DNA from: Apostichopus japonicus
Taxonomy: Eukaryota > Echinodermata > Holothuroidea > Aspidochirotida > Stichopodidae
NCBI RefSeq assembly: GCF_037975245.1
Contig: NC_092579.1
Span: 25,155,166-25,219,165, forward strand
DNA: 64,000 nucleotides
Reading direction: 5' to 3'
The translations under genes and the position numbers were made by a program. This document shows positions 22,601-38,240 of this stretch, piece by piece. The stretch's first letter is position 1. Each line of letters starts with the position of its first letter. Below the pieces are notes generated by a model, which saw only the letters and a list, made by a program, of their open reading frames with translations, was not told where the DNA came from and made no database searches.

Positions 22601-25600
22601 TTTTGCAGAAACTTCTCGAACGATGATTGCAGCTTACTCACTGCAGTGTATAGTGAGAAACATTGTTTAAGGGTGTTTTTACTGCAGAAACTTCTCGAAC
22701 GATGATTGCAGCCTACTGACTGCAGTGTATGGTGAGAGACATTGGTTGGGGGAGTTAATACTACATAACTATGAAATACATTGCAGAAACCTCTGGAACG
22801 ATGATTGCAGCTTACTGACAGCAGTGTATGGTGAGAGACATTGTTAAAGGGTGTTTATACTACATTACCATGAAATACATTCCAGAAACCTCTTGAACGA
22901 TGATTGCAGCTTACTCACTGCAGTGTATGATGAGAGACATTGATTGGGGGTGTTTATTCTACATTACTATGAAATGTTTTGCAGAAACTTCTCGGACAAT
23001 GATTGCAGCCTACTGACTACAGTGTATGGTGAGAGACATTGGTTGAGGGAGTTTATACTACATAACTATGAAATACATTGCAGAAACCTCTGGAACGATG
23101 ACTGCAGTTTACTGACTGCAGTGTATGGTGAGAGACATTGTTTAAGGGTGTTTTTACTACATTACCATTAAATGTATTGCAGAACCCTCTCGAACGATGA
23201 TTGCATCCTACTGACTGCAGTGTATGGTGAGAGACATTGGTTGAGGGAGTTTATACTGCATAACTATTAAATTTATTGCAAAAACTTTTCTGACAATGAT
23301 TGCATCCTACTGACTGCAGTGTATGGTGAGAGACATTGTTTAAGGGTGTTTTTACTACATTACCATGAAATGTATTGCAGAACCCTCTCGCGATGATTGC
23401 AGCTTACTCACTGCAGTGTATGGTGAGAGACATTGATTGGGGGTGTTTATTCTACATTACTATGAAATGTTTTGCAGAAACGTCTCGGACAACTATTGCA
23501 GCTTACTCACTGCAGTATAGTGAGAAACATTGTTTAAGGGTGTTTTTACTGCAGAAACTTCTCGGACAATAATTGCAGCCCACCGACTGCAGTATATGGT
23601 GAGAGACATTGGTTGAGTGATTGTATACCACAACACTATGATATGTTTTGCAGAAACTTCTGGGACAATGATTGCAGCCTACAGACTGCATTGCGATGTG
23701 AGATACATTATTTGAGGGAGTTTATACTGCATTACTATGAAATGTTTTGCAGAAACTTCTCGAGCGATGATTGCAGCTTACTCACTGCAGTGTATAGTGA
23801 GAAACATTGTTTAAGGGTGTTTTTACTGCAGAAACTTCTCGGAGTGATTGTATACTACATCACTATGATATGTTTTGCAGAAACTTCTGGGACAATGATT
23901 GCAGCCTACTGACTGCAGTGTATGGTGAGAGACATTATTTGAGGGAGTTGATACTGCATTACTACGAAATGTTTTGCAGAAACTTCTCGAACGATGATTG
24001 CAGCCTACTGACTGCAGTGTATGGTGAGAGACATTGGTTGGGGGAGTTTATACTACATAACTATGAAATACATTGCAGAAACCTCTGGAACGATGATTGC
24101 AGCTTACTGACTGCAGTGTATGGTGAGAGACATTGTTTAAGGGTGTTTTTACTACATCACCATGAAATGTTTTGCAGAAACTTCTCGAACGATGATTGCA
24201 TCCTACTGACTGCAGTGTATGGTGAGAGACATTAGTTGAGGGGTTTTATAATGCATAACTATTAAATTTATTGCAAAAACTTCTCTGACAATGATTGCAG
24301 CCTACTGACTGCAGTGTATGGTGAGAAACATTGGTTGAGGAGTTTATACTGCATTACTATGAAATGTTTTGCAGAAACGTCTCGGACAACTATTGCAGCT
24401 TACTCACTGCAGTATAGTGAGAAACATTGTTTAAGGGTGTTTTTACTGCAGAAACTTCTCGGACAATAATTGCAGCCCACCGACTGCAGTATATGGTGAG
24501 AGACATTGGTTGAGTGATTGTATACCACAACACTATGATATGTTTTGCAGAAACTTCTGGGACAATGATTGCAGCCTACAGACTGCATTGCGATGTGAGA
24601 TACATTATTTGAGGGAGTTTATACTACATTACTTTGAAATGTTTTGCAGAAACTTCTCGAACGATGATTGCAGTGTATGGTGAGAGACATTGGTTGAGGG
24701 AGTTTATACTACATAACTATGAAATACATTGCAGCAACCTCTTGAACGATGATTGCAGCCTACTGACTGCAGTGTATGGTGAGAGACATTGTTAAAGGGC
24801 GTTTATACTACATTACCATGAAATGTATTGCAGAACCCTCTTGAACGATGATTGCAGCTTACTTACTGCAGTGGATGATGAGAGACATTGATTGGGGGTG
24901 TTTATTCTACTTTACTATGAAATGTTTTGCAGAAACTTCTCGAACGATGATTGCATCCTACTGACTGCAGTGGTTGAGGGGTTTTATACTGCATAACTAT
25001 TAAATTTATTGCAAAAACTTCTCTGACAATGATTGCAGCCTACTGACTGCAGTGTATGGTGAGAAACATTTGTTGAGGGAGTTTATACTGCATTACTATG
25101 AAATGTTTTGCAGAAACGTCTCGGACAACTATTACAGCTTACTCACTGCAGTGTATAGTGAGAAACATTGTTTAAGGGTGTTTTTACTGCAGAAACTTCT
25201 CGGAGTGATTGTATACTACATCACTATGATATGTTTTGCAGAAACTTCTGGGACAATGATTGCAGCCTACTGACTGCAGTGTATGGTGAGAGACATTATT
25301 TGAGGGAGTTTATACTGCATTACTACGAAATGTTTTGCAGAAACTTCTCGAACGATGATTGCAGCCTACTGACTGCAGTGTATGGTGAGAGACATTGGTT
25401 GGGGGAGTTTATACTACATAACTATGAAATACATTGCAGAAACCTCTGGAACGATGATTGCAGCTTACTGACAGCAGTGTATGGTGAGAGACATTGTTAA
25501 AGGGTGTTTATACTACATTACCATGAAATACATTCCAGAAACCTCTTGAACGATGATTGCAGCTTACTCACTGCAGTGTATGATGAGAGACATTGATTGG

Positions 25601-27042
25601 GGGTGTTTATTCTACATTACTATGAAATGTTTTGCAGAAACGTCTCGGACAATGATTGCAGCTTACTCACTGCAGTGTATAATGAGAGACATTGTTTAAG
25701 GGTGTTTTTACTGTAGAAACTTTTCGGACTATAATGGCAGCCCACCGACTGCAGTATATGGTGGAGAGACATTGGTTGAGTGATTGTACACTACATTACT
25801 ATGAAATGTTTTGCTGAAACTCCTCGGACAATGATTGCATCCTACTGACTGCAATGCGATGTGAGATACATTATTTGAGGGAGTTTATACTACATTACAT
25901 TGAAATGTTTTCAAGAAACTTCTCGAACGATGACTGCAGCCTACTGACTGCAGTGTATGGTGAGAGACATTGGTTGAGGGAGTTTATACTACATAACTAT
26001 GAAATGTTTTGAAGAAACTTCTCTGACAATGATTGCAGCTTACTGACTGCAGTGTATGGTGAGAGACATTGTTAAAGGGTGTTTATACTACATTACCATG
26101 AAATGTATTGCAGAACCCTATTGAACGATGATTGCAGCTTACTGACTGCAGTGGATGATGAGAGACATTGATTGGAGGTGTTTATTCTACTTCACTATGA
26201 AATGTTTTGCAGAAACTTCTCGAACGATGATTGCATCCTACTTACTGCAGTGTATGGTGAGAGACATTGGTTGAGGGAGTTTATTCTACTTTATTATGAA
26301 ATGTTTTGCAGAAACTTTTCGAACGATGATTACATCCTACTGACTGCAGTGTATGGTGAGAGACTTTGGTTGGGGGAGTTTATACTACATAACTATAAAA
26401 TACATTGCAGAAACCTCTGGAAGGATGATTGCAGCCTACTGACTGCAGTGTATGGTGAGAAACATTGGTTGAGGAGTTTATACTGCATTACTATGAAATG
26501 TTTTGCAGAAACGTCTCGGACAACTATTACAGCTTACTCACTGCAGTGTATAGTGAGAAACATTGTTTTAGGGTGTTTTTACTACATTACCATGAAATGT
26601 TTTGCAGAAACTTCTCGAACGATGATTGCATCCTACTGACTGCAGTGTATGGTGAGAGACATTGTTAAAGGGCGTTTTATACTGCATAACTATTAAATTT
26701 ATTGCAAGAACTTCTCTGACAATGATTGCAGCCTACTGACTGCAGTGTATGGTGAGAGACATTGGTTGAGGGAGTTTATACTACATAACTATGAAGTACA
26801 TTGCAGAAACCTCTGGAACGATGACTGCAGTTTACTGACTGCAGTGTATGGCGAGAGACATTGTTTAAGGGTGTTTTTACTACATTACCATTAAATGTAT
26901 TGCAGAACCCTCTCGAACGATGATTGCATCCTACTGACTGCAGTGTATGGTGAGAGACATTGGTTGAGGGAGTTTATACTGCATAACTATTAAATTTATT
27001 GCAAAAACTTCTCTGACAATGATTGCATCCTACTGACTGCAT
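19697..27042 (+). repeat. Higher-order repeat, 7346 bp, copy 1
   Basis: Matching landmarks recur 7345-7346 bp further on throughout, for example 19701/27046, 21275/28620, 23375/30721, 25052/32398 and 26465/33811. The copies look nearly identical; one visible difference is an extra A in copy 2 (GGGACAAATG near 29867), which produces the 1-bp shift in spacing. About 74 monomers per copy. Confidence 0.9.
21541..23825 (+). repeat. Nested ~1141-1144 bp duplication inside the higher-order repeat
   Basis: Segments starting near 21541 and 22682 are nearly identical (landmarks 21803/22944, 22231/23375 and 22469/23613). The pair is carried into the second 7346-bp copy as well, so it predates that duplication. 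Confidence 0.8.
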
Positions 27043-30000
27043 TGTATGGTGAGAGACATTGTTAAAGGGTGTTTATACTACATTACCATGAAATGTATTG
27101 CAGAAACCTCTGGAACGATGATTGCAGCTTACTCACTGCAGTGTATGATGAGAGACATTGATTGGGGGTGTTTATTCTACATTACTATGAAATGTTTGGC
27201 AGAAACGTCTCGGACAACTATTGCAGCTTACTCACTGCAGTGTATAGTGAGAAACATTGTTTAAGGGTGTTTTTACTGCAGAACCTTCTCGGACAATAAT
27301 TGCAGCCCACCGACTGCAGTATATGGTGAGAGACATTGGTTGAGTGATTGTATACCACAACACTATGATATGTTTTGCAGAAACTTCTGGGACAATGATT
27401 GCAGCCTACTGACTGCAGTGTATGGTGAGAGACATTGTTTAAGGGTGTTTTTACTACATTACCATGAAATGTATTGCAGAACCCTCTCGAACGATGATTG
27501 CAGCTTACTCACTGCAGTGTATGATGAGAGACATTGATTGGGGGTGTTTATTCTACTTTACTACGAAATGTTTTGCAGAAACTTCTCGAACGATGATTGC
27601 ATCCTACTGACTGCAGTGTATGGTGAGAGACATTGGTTGAAGGAGTTTATACTGCATAACTATTAAATTTATTGCAAGAACTTCTCTGACAATGATTGCA
27701 GCCTACTGACTGCAGTGTATGGTGAGAGACATTGTTTAAGGGTGTTTTTACTACATTACCATGAAATGTATTGCAGAACCCTCTCGAACGATGATTGCAG
27801 CTTACTCACTGCAGTGTATGATGAGAGACATTGATTGGGGTGTTTATTCTACTTTACTATGAAATGTTTTGCAGAAACTTCTCGAACGATGATTGCATCC
27901 TACTGACTGCAGTGTATGGTGAGAGACATTGGTTGAGGGAGTTTATACTGCATAACTATTAAATTTATTGCAAAAACTTCTCTGACAATGATTGCAGCCT
28001 ACTGACTACAGTGTATGGTGAGAGACATTGGTTGAGGGAGTTTATACTACATAACTATGAAATACATTGCAGAAACCTCTGGAACGATGACTGCAGTTTA
28101 CTGACTGCAGTGTATGGTGAGAGACATTGTTTAAGGGTGTTTTTACTACATTACCATTAAATGTATTGCAGAACCCTCTCGAACGATGATTGCATCCTAC
28201 TGACTGCAGTGTATGGTGAGAGACATTGGTTGAGGGAGTTTATACTGCATAACTATTAAATTTATTGCAAAAACTTCTCTGACAATGATTGCATCCTACT
28301 GACTGCAGTGTATGGTGAGAGACATTGTTTAAGGGTGTTTTTACTACATTACCATGAAATGTATTGCAGAACCCTCTCGCGATGATTGCAGTTTACTCAC
28401 TGCAGTGTATGATGAGAGACATTGATTGGGGGTGTTTATTCTACTTTACTATGAAATGTTTTGCAGAAACTTCTCGAACGATGATTGCATCCTACTGACT
28501 GCAGTGTATGGTGAGAGACATTAGTTGAGGGGTTTTATAATGCATAACTATTAAATTTATTGCAAAAACTTCTCTGACAATGATTGCAGCCTACTGACTG
28601 CAGTGTTTGGTGAGAAACATTGGTTGAGGAGTTTATACTGCATTACTATGAAATGTTTTGCAGAAACGTCTCGGACAACTATTACAGCTTACTCACTGCA
28701 GTGTATAGTGAGAAACATTGTTTTAGGGTGTTTTTACTGCAGAAACTTCTCGGAGTGATTGTATACTACATCACTATGATATGTTTTGCAGAAACTTCTG
28801 GGACAATGATTGCAGCCTACTGACTGCAAGTGTATGGTGAGAGACATTATTTGAGGGAGTTTATACTGCATTACTATGAAATGTTTTGCAGAAACTTCTC
28901 GAACGATGATTGCAGCCTACTGACTGCAGTGTATGGTGAGAGACATTGGTTGGGGGAGTTAATACTACATAACTATGAAATACATTGCAGAAACCTCTGG
29001 AACGATGATTGCAGCTTACTGACAGCAGTGTATGGTGAGAGACATTGTTAAAGGGTGTTTATACTACATTACCATGAAATACATTCCAGAAACCTCTTGA
29101 ACGATGATTGCAGCTTACTCACTGCAGTGTATGATGAGAGACATTGATTGGGGGTGTTTATTCTACATTACTATGAAATGTTTTGCAGAAACTTCTCGGA
29201 CAATGATTGCAGCCTACTGACTACAGTGTATGGTGAGAGACATTGGTTGAGGGAGTTTATACTACATAACTATGAAATACATTGCAGAAACCTCTGGAAC
29301 GATGACTGCAGTTTACTGACTGCAGTGTATGGTGAGAGACATTGTTTAAGGGTGTTTTTACTACATTACCATTAAATGTATTGCAGAACCCTCTCGAACG
29401 ATGATTGCATCCTACTGACTGCAGTGTATGGTGAGAGACATTGGTTGAGGGAGTTTATACTGCATAACTATTAAATTTATTGCAAAAACTCTGACAATGA
29501 TTGCATCCTACTGACTGCAGTGTATGGTGAGAGACATTGTTTAAGGGTGTTTTTACTACATTACCATGAAATGTATTGCAGAACCCTCTCGCGATGATTG
29601 CAGCTTACTCACTGCAGTGTATGGTGAGAGACATTGATTGGGGGTGTTTATTCTACATTACTATGAAATGTTTTGCAGAAACGTCTCGGACAACTATTGC
29701 AGCTTACTCACTGCAGTATAGTGAGAAACATTGTTTAAGGGTGTTTTTACTGCAGAAACTTCTCGGACAATAATTGCAGCCCACCGACTGCAGTATATGG
29801 TGAGAGACATTGGTTGAGTGATTGTATACCACAACACTATGATATGTTTTGCAGAAACTTCTGGGACAAATGATTGCAGCCTACAGACTGCATTGCGATG
29901 TGAGATACATTATTTGAGGGAGTTTATACTGCATTACTATGAAATGTTTTGCAGAAACTTCTCGAACGATGATTGCAGCTTACTCACTGCAGTGTATAGT

Positions 30001-33000
30001 GAGAAACATTGTTTAAGGGTGTTTTTACTGCAGAAACTTCTCGAACGATGATTGCAGCCTACTGACTGCAGTGTATGGTGAGAGACATTGGTTGGGGGAG
30101 TTAATACTACATAACTATGAAATACATTGCAGAAACCTCTGGAACGATGATTGCAGCTTACTGACAGCAGTGTATGGTGAGAGACATTGTTAAAGGGTGT
30201 TTATACTACATTACCATGAAATACATTCCAGAAACCTCTTGAACGATGATTGCAGCTTACTCACTGCAGTGTATGATGAGAGACATTGATTGGGGGTGTT
30301 TATTCTACATTACTATGAAATGTTTTGCAGAAACTTCTCGGACAATGATTGCAGCCTACTGACTACAGTGTATGGTGAGAGACATTGGTTGAGGGAGTTT
30401 ATACTACATAACTATGAAATACATTGCAGAAACCTCTGGAACGATGACTGCAGTTTACTGACTGCAGTGTATGGTGAGAGACATTGTTTAAGGGTGTTTT
30501 TACTACATTACCATTAAATGTATTGCAGAACCCTCTCGAACGATGATTGCATCCTACTGACTGCAGTGTATGGTGAGAGACATTGGTTGAGGGAGTTTAT
30601 ACTGCATAACTATTAAATTTATTGCAAAAACTTTTCTGACAATGATTGCATCCTACTGACTGCAGTGTATGGTGAGAGACATTGTTTAAGGGTGTTTTTA
30701 CTACATTACCATGAAATGTATTGCAGAACCCTCTCGCGATGATTGCAGCTTACTCACTGCAGTGTATGGTGAGAGACATTGATTGGGGGTGTTTATTCTA
30801 CATTACTATGAAATGTTTTGCAGAAACGTCTCGGACAACTATTGCAGCTTACTCACTGCAGTATAGTGAGAAACATTGTTTAAGGGTGTTTTTACTGCAG
30901 AAACTTCTCGGACAATAATTGCAGCCCACCGACTGCAGTATATGGTGAGAGACATTGGTTGAGTGATTGTATACCACAACACTATGATATGTTTTGCAGA
31001 AACTTCTGGGACAATGATTGCAGCCTACAGACTGCATTGCGATGTGAGATACATTATTTGAGGGAGTTTATACTGCATTACTATGAAATGTTTTGCAGAA
31101 ACTTCTCGAGCGATGATTGCAGCTTACTCACTGCAGTGTATAGTGAGAAACATTGTTTAAGGGTGTTTTTACTGCAGAAACTTCTCGGAGTGATTGTATA
31201 CTACATCACTATGATATGTTTTGCAGAAACTTCTGGGACAATGATTGCAGCCTACTGACTGCAGTGTATGGTGAGAGACATTATTTGAGGGAGTTGATAC
31301 TGCATTACTACGAAATGTTTTGCAGAAACTTCTCGAACGATGATTGCAGCCTACTGACTGCAGTGTATGGTGAGAGACATTGGTTGGGGGAGTTTATACT
31401 ACATAACTATGAAATACATTGCAGAAACCTCTGGAACGATGATTGCAGCTTACTGACTGCAGTGTATGGTGAGAGACATTGTTTAAGGGTGTTTTTACTA
31501 CATCACCATGAAATGTTTTGCAGAAACTTCTCGAACGATGATTGCATCCTACTGACTGCAGTGTATGGTGAGAGACATTAGTTGAGGGGTTTTATAATGC
31601 ATAACTATTAAATTTATTGCAAAAACTTCTCTGACAATGATTGCAGCCTACTGACTGCAGTGTATGGTGAGAAACATTGGTTGAGGAGTTTATACTGCAT
31701 TACTATGAAATGTTTTGCAGAAACGTCTCGGACAACTATTGCAGCTTACTCACTGCAGTATAGTGAGAAACATTGTTTAAGGGTGTTTTTACTGCAGAAA
31801 CTTCTCGGACAATAATTGCAGCCCACCGACTGCAGTATATGGTGAGAGACATTGGTTGAGTGATTGTATACCACAACACTATGATATGTTTTGCAGAAAC
31901 TTCTGGGACAATGATTGCAGCCTACAGACTGCATTGCGATGTGAGATACATTATTTGAGGGAGTTTATACTACATTACTTTGAAATGTTTTGCAGAAACT
32001 TCTCGAACGATGATTGCAGTGTATGGTGAGAGACATTGGTTGAGGGAGTTTATACTACATAACTATGAAATACATTGCAGCAACCTCTTGAACGATGATT
32101 GCAGCCTACTGACTGCAGTGTATGGTGAGAGACATTGTTAAAGGGCGTTTATACTACATTACCATGAAATGTATTGCAGAACCCTCTTGAACGATGATTG
32201 CAGCTTACTTACTGCAGTGGATGATGAGAGACATTGATTGGGGGTGTTTATTCTACTTTACTATGAAATGTTTTGCAGAAACTTCTCGAACGATGATTGC
32301 ATCCTACTGACTGCAGTGGTTGAGGGGTTTTATACTGCATAACTATTAAATTTATTGCAAAAACTTCTCTGACAATGATTGCAGCCTACTGACTGCAGTG
32401 TATGGTGAGAAACATTTGTTGAGGGAGTTTATACTGCATTACTATGAAATGTTTTGCAGAAACGTCTCGGACAACTATTACAGCTTACTCACTGCAGTGT
32501 ATAGTGAGAAACATTGTTTAAGGGTGTTTTTACTGCAGAAACTTCTCGGAGTGATTGTATACTACATCACTATGATATGTTTTGCAGAAACTTCTGGGAC
32601 AATGATTGCAGCCTACTGACTGCAGTGTATGGTGAGAGACATTATTTGAGGGAGTTTATACTGCATTACTACGAAATGTTTTGCAGAAACTTCTCGAACG
32701 ATGATTGCAGCCTACTGACTGCAGTGTATGGTGAGAGACATTGGTTGGGGGAGTTTATACTACATAACTATGAAATACATTGCAGAAACCTCTGGAACGA
32801 TGATTGCAGCTTACTGACAGCAGTGTATGGTGAGAGACATTGTTAAAGGGTGTTTATACTACATTACCATGAAATACATTCCAGAAACCTCTTGAACGAT
32901 GATTGCAGCTTACTCACTGCAGTGTATGATGAGAGACATTGATTGGGGGTGTTTATTCTACATTACTATGAAATGTTTTGCAGAAACGTCTCGGACAATG

Positions 33001-34388
33001 ATTGCAGCTTACTCACTGCAGTGTATAATGAGAGACATTGTTTAAGGGTGTTTTTACTGTAGAAACTTTTCGGACTATAATGGCAGCCCACCGACTGCAG
33101 TATATGGTGGAGAGACATTGGTTGAGTGATTGTACACTACATTACTATGAAATGTTTTGCTGAAACTCCTCGGACAATGATTGCATCCTACTGACTGCAA
33201 TGCGATGTGAGATACATTATTTGAGGGAGTTTATACTACATTACATTGAAATGTTTTCAAGAAACTTCTCGAACGATGACTGCAGCCTACTGACTGCAGT
33301 GTATGGTGAGAGACATTGGTTGAGGGAGTTTATACTACATAACTATGAAATGTTTTGAAGAAACTTCTCTGACAATGATTGCAGCTTACTGACTGCAGTG
33401 TATGGTGAGAGACATTGTTAAAGGGTGTTTATACTACATTACCATGAAATGTATTGCAGAACCCTATTGAACGATGATTGCAGCTTACTGACTGCAGTGG
33501 ATGATGAGAGACATTGATTGGAGGTGTTTATTCTACTTCACTATGAAATGTTTTGCAGAAACTTCTCGAACGATGATTGCATCCTACTTACTGCAGTGTA
33601 TGGTGAGAGACATTGGTTGAGGGAGTTTATTCTACTTTATTATGAAATGTTTTGCAGAAACTTTTCGAACGATGATTACATCCTACTGACTGCAGTGTAT
33701 GGTGAGAGACTTTGGTTGGGGGAGTTTATACTACATAACTATAAAATACATTGCAGAAACCTCTGGAAGGATGATTGCAGCCTACTGACTGCAGTGTATG
33801 GTGAGAAACATTGGTTGAGGAGTTTATACTGCATTACTATGAAATGTTTTGCAGAAACGTCTCGGACAACTATTACAGCTTACTCACTGCAGTGTATAGT
33901 GAGAAACATTGTTTTAGGGTGTTTTTACTACATTACCATGAAATGTTTTGCAGAAACTTCTCGAACGATGATTGCATCCTACTGACTGCAGTGTATGGTG
34001 AGAGACATTGTTAAAGGGCGTTTTATACTGCATAACTATTAAATTTATTGCAAGAACTTCTCTGACAATGATTGCAGCCTACTGACTGCAGTGTATGGTG
34101 AGAGACATTGGTTGAGGGAGTTTATACTACATAACTATGAAGTACATTGCAGAAACCTCTGGAACGATGACTGCAGTTTACTGACTGCAGTGTATGGCGA
34201 GAGACATTGTTTAAGGGTGTTTTTACTACATTACCATTAAATGTATTGCAGAACCCTCTCGAACGATGATTGCATCCTACTGACTGCAGTGTATGGTGAG
34301 AGACATTGGTTGAGGGAGTTTATACTGCATAACTATTAAATTTATTGCAAAAACTTCTCTGACAATGATTGCATCCTACTGACTGCAG
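27043..34388 (+). repeat. Higher-order repeat, 7346 bp, copy 2
   Basis: Follows copy 1 directly in the same orientation, with no spacer. The junction is within a monomer, near GACTGCATTGTATGG (27030-27045), and does not break the 99-bp phase. Confidence 0.9.
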
Positions 34389-37300
34389 TGTATGGTGAGA
34401 GACATTGTTTAAGGGTGTTTTTACTACATTACCATGAAATGTATTGCAGAACCTTCTCGCGATGATTGCAGCTTACTCACTGCAGTGTATGGTGAGAGAC
34501 ATTGATTGGGGGTGTTTATTCTACATTACTATGAAATGTTTTGCAGAAACGTCTCGGACAACTATTGCAGCTTACTCACTGCAGTATAGTGAGAAACATT
34601 GTTTAAGGGTGTTTTTACTGCAGAAACTTCTCGGACAATAATTGCAGCCCACCGACTGCAGTATATGGTGAGAGACATTGGTTGAGTGATTGTATACCAC
34701 AACACTATGATATGTTTTGCAGAAACTTCTGGGACAATGATTGCAGCCTACAGACTGCATTGCGATGTGAGATACATTATTTGAGGGAGTTTATACTGCA
34801 TTACTATGAAATGTTTTGCAGAAACTTCTCGAACGATGATTGCAGCTTACTCACTGCAGTGTATAGTGAGAAACATTGTTTAAGGGTGTTTTTACTGCAG
34901 AAACTTCTCGGAGTGATTGTATACTACATCACTATGATATGTTTTGCAGAAACTTCTGGGACAATGATTGCAGCCTACTGACTGCAGTGTATGGTGAGAG
35001 ACATTATTTGAGGGAGTTTATACTGCATTACTACGAAATGTTTTGCAGAAACTTCTCGAACGATGATTGCAGCCTACTGACTGCAGTGTATGGTGAGAGA
35101 CATTGGTTGGGGGAGTTTATACTACATAACTATGAAATACATTGCAGAAACCTCTGGAACGATGATTGCAGCTTACTGACTGCAGTGTATGGTGAGAGAC
35201 ATTGTTTAAGGGTGTTTTTACAACATTACCATGAAATGTTTTGCAGAAACTTCTCGAACGATGATTGCATCCTACTGACTGCAGTGTATGGTGAGAGACA
35301 TTGTTAAAGGGCGTTTTATACTGCATAACTATTAAATTTATTGCAAGAACTTCTCTGACAATGATTGCAGCCTACTGACTGCAGTGTATGGTGAGAGACA
35401 TTGTTTAAGGGTGTTTTTACTACATTACCATGAAATGTATTGCAGAACCCTCTCGAACGATGATTGCAGCTTACTCACTGCAGTGTATGATGAGAGACAT
35501 TGATTGGGGGTGTTTATTCTACTTTACTATGAAATGTTTTGCAGAAACTTCTCGAACGATGATTGCATCCTACTGACTGCAGTGTATGGTGAGAGACATT
35601 AGTTGAGGGGTTTTATAATGCATAACTATTAAATTTATTGCAAAAACTTCTCTGACAATGATTGCAGCCTACTGACTGCAGTGTATGGTGAGAAACATTG
35701 GTTGAGGAGTTTATACTGCATTACTATGAAATGTTTTGCAGAAACGTCTCGGACAACTATTGCAGCTTACTCACTGCAGTATAGTGAGAAACATTGTTTA
35801 AGGGTGTTTTTACTGCAGAAACTTCTCGGACAATAATTGCAGCCCACCGACTGCAGTATATGGTGAGAGACATTGGTTGAGTGATTGTATACCACAACAC
35901 TATGATATGTTTTGCAGAAACTTCTGGGACAATGATTGCAGCCTACAGACTGCATTGCGATGTGAGATACATTATTTGAGGGAGTTTATACTACATTACT
36001 TTGAAATGTTTTGCAGAAACTTTTCGAACGATGATTGCAGTGTATGGTGAGAGACATTGGTTGAGGGAGTTTATACTACATAACTATGAAATACATTGCA
36101 GCAACCTCTTGAACGATGATTGCAGCCTACTGACTGCAGTGTATGGTGAGAGACATTGTTAAAGGGCGTTTATACTACATTACCATGAAATGTATTGCAG
36201 AACCCTCTTGAACGATGATTGCAGCTTACTTACTGCAGTGGATGATGAGAGACATTGATTGGGGGTGTTTATTCTACTTTACTATGAAATGTTTTGCAGA
36301 AACTTCTCGAACGATGATTGCATCCTACTGACTGCAGTGACATTGGTTGAGGGGTTTTATACTGCATAACTATTAAATTTATTGCAAAAACTTCTCTGAC
36401 AATGATTGCAGCCTACTGACTGCAGTGTATGGTGAGAAACATTTGTTGAGGGAGTTTATACTGCATTACTATGAAATGTTTTGCAGAAACGTCTCGGACA
36501 ACTATTACAGCTTACTCACTGCAGTGTATAGTGAGAAACATTGTTTAAGGGTGTTTTTACTGCGGAAACTTCTCGGAGTGATTGTATACTACATCACTAT
36601 GATATGTTTTGCAGAAACTTCTGGGACAATGATTGCAGCCTACTGACTGCAGTGTATGGTGAGAGACATTATTTGAGGGAGTTTATACTGCATTACTACG
36701 AAATGTTTTGCAGAAACTTCTCGAACGATGATTGCAGCCTACTGACTGCAGTGTATGGTGAGAGACATTGGTTGGGGGAGTTTATACTACATAACTATGA
36801 AATACATTGCAGAAACCTCTGGAACGATGATTGCAGCTTACTGACAGCAGTGTATGGTGAGAGACATTGTTAAAGGGTGTTTATACTACATTACCATGAA
36901 ATACATTCCAGAAACCTCTTGAACGATGATTGCAGCTTACTCACTGCAGTGTATGATGAGAGACATTGATTGGGGGTGTTTATTCTACATTACTATGAAA
37001 TGTTTTGCAGAAACGTCTCGGACAATGATTGCAGCTTACTCACTGCAGTGTATAATGAGAGACATTGTTTAAGGGTGTTTTTACTGTAGAAACTTTTCGG
37101 ACTATAATGGCAGCCCACCGACTGCAGTATATGGTGGAGAGACATTGGTTGAGTGATTGTACACTACATTACTATGAAATGTTTTGCTGAAACTCCTCGG
37201 ACAATGATTGCATCCTACTGACTGCAATGCGATGTGAGATACATTATTTGAGGGAGTTTATACTACATTACATTGAAATGTTTTCAAGAAACTTCTCGAA

Positions 37301-38240
37301 CGATGACTGCAGCCTACTGACTGCAGTGTATGGTGAGAGACATTGGTTGAGGGAGTTTATACTACATAACTATGAAATGTTTTGAAGAAACTTCTCTGAC
37401 AATGATTGCAGCTTACTGACTGCAGTGTATGGTGAGAGACATTGTTAAAGGGTGTTTATACTACATTACCATGAAATGTATTGCAGAACCCTATTGAACG
37501 ATGATTGCAGCTTACTGACTGCAGTGGATGATGAGAGACATTGATTGGAGGTGTTTATTCTACTTCACTATGAAATGTTTTGCAGAAACTTCTCGAACGA
37601 TGATTGCATCCTACTTACTGCAGTGTATGGTGAGAGACATTGGTTGAGGGAGTTTATTCTACTTTATTATGAAATGTTTTGCAGAAACTTTTCGAACGAT
37701 GATTACATCCTACTGACTGCAGTGTATGGTGAGAGACTTTGGTTGGGGGAGTTTATACTACATAACTATAAAATACATTGCAGAAACCTCTGGAAGGATG
37801 ATTGCAGCCTACTGACTGCAGTGTATGGTGAGAAACATTGGTTGAGGAGTTTATACTGCATTACTATGAAATGTTTTGCAGAAACGTCTCGGACAACTAT
37901 TACAGCTTACTCACTGCAGTGTATAGTGAGAAACATTGTTTTAGGGTGTTTTTACTACATTACCATGAAATGTTTTGCAGAAACTTCTCGAACGATGATT
38001 GCATCCTACTGACTGCAGTGTATGGTGAGAGACATTGTTAAAGGGCGTTTTATACTGCATAACTATTAAATTTATTGCAAGAACTTCTCTGACAATGATT
38101 GCAGCCTACTGACTGCAGTGTATGGTGAGAGACATTGGTTGAGGGAGTTTATACTACATAACTATGAAGTACATTGCAGAAACCTCTGGAACGATGATTG
38201 CAGTTTACTGACTGCAGTGTATGGTGAGAGACATTGTTTA
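34389..38240 (+). repeat. Higher-order repeat, partial third copy with added monomers
   Basis: It corresponds to the second half of the 7346-bp unit. The offset from copy 2 is 3723 bp up to about 35200 and 4027 bp from about 35770 on, so roughly 300 bp (three monomers) was added between. Similarity ends near 38240, where TGTTTATTCTACTTTACTAT replaces the expected monomer. Confidence 0.8.
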
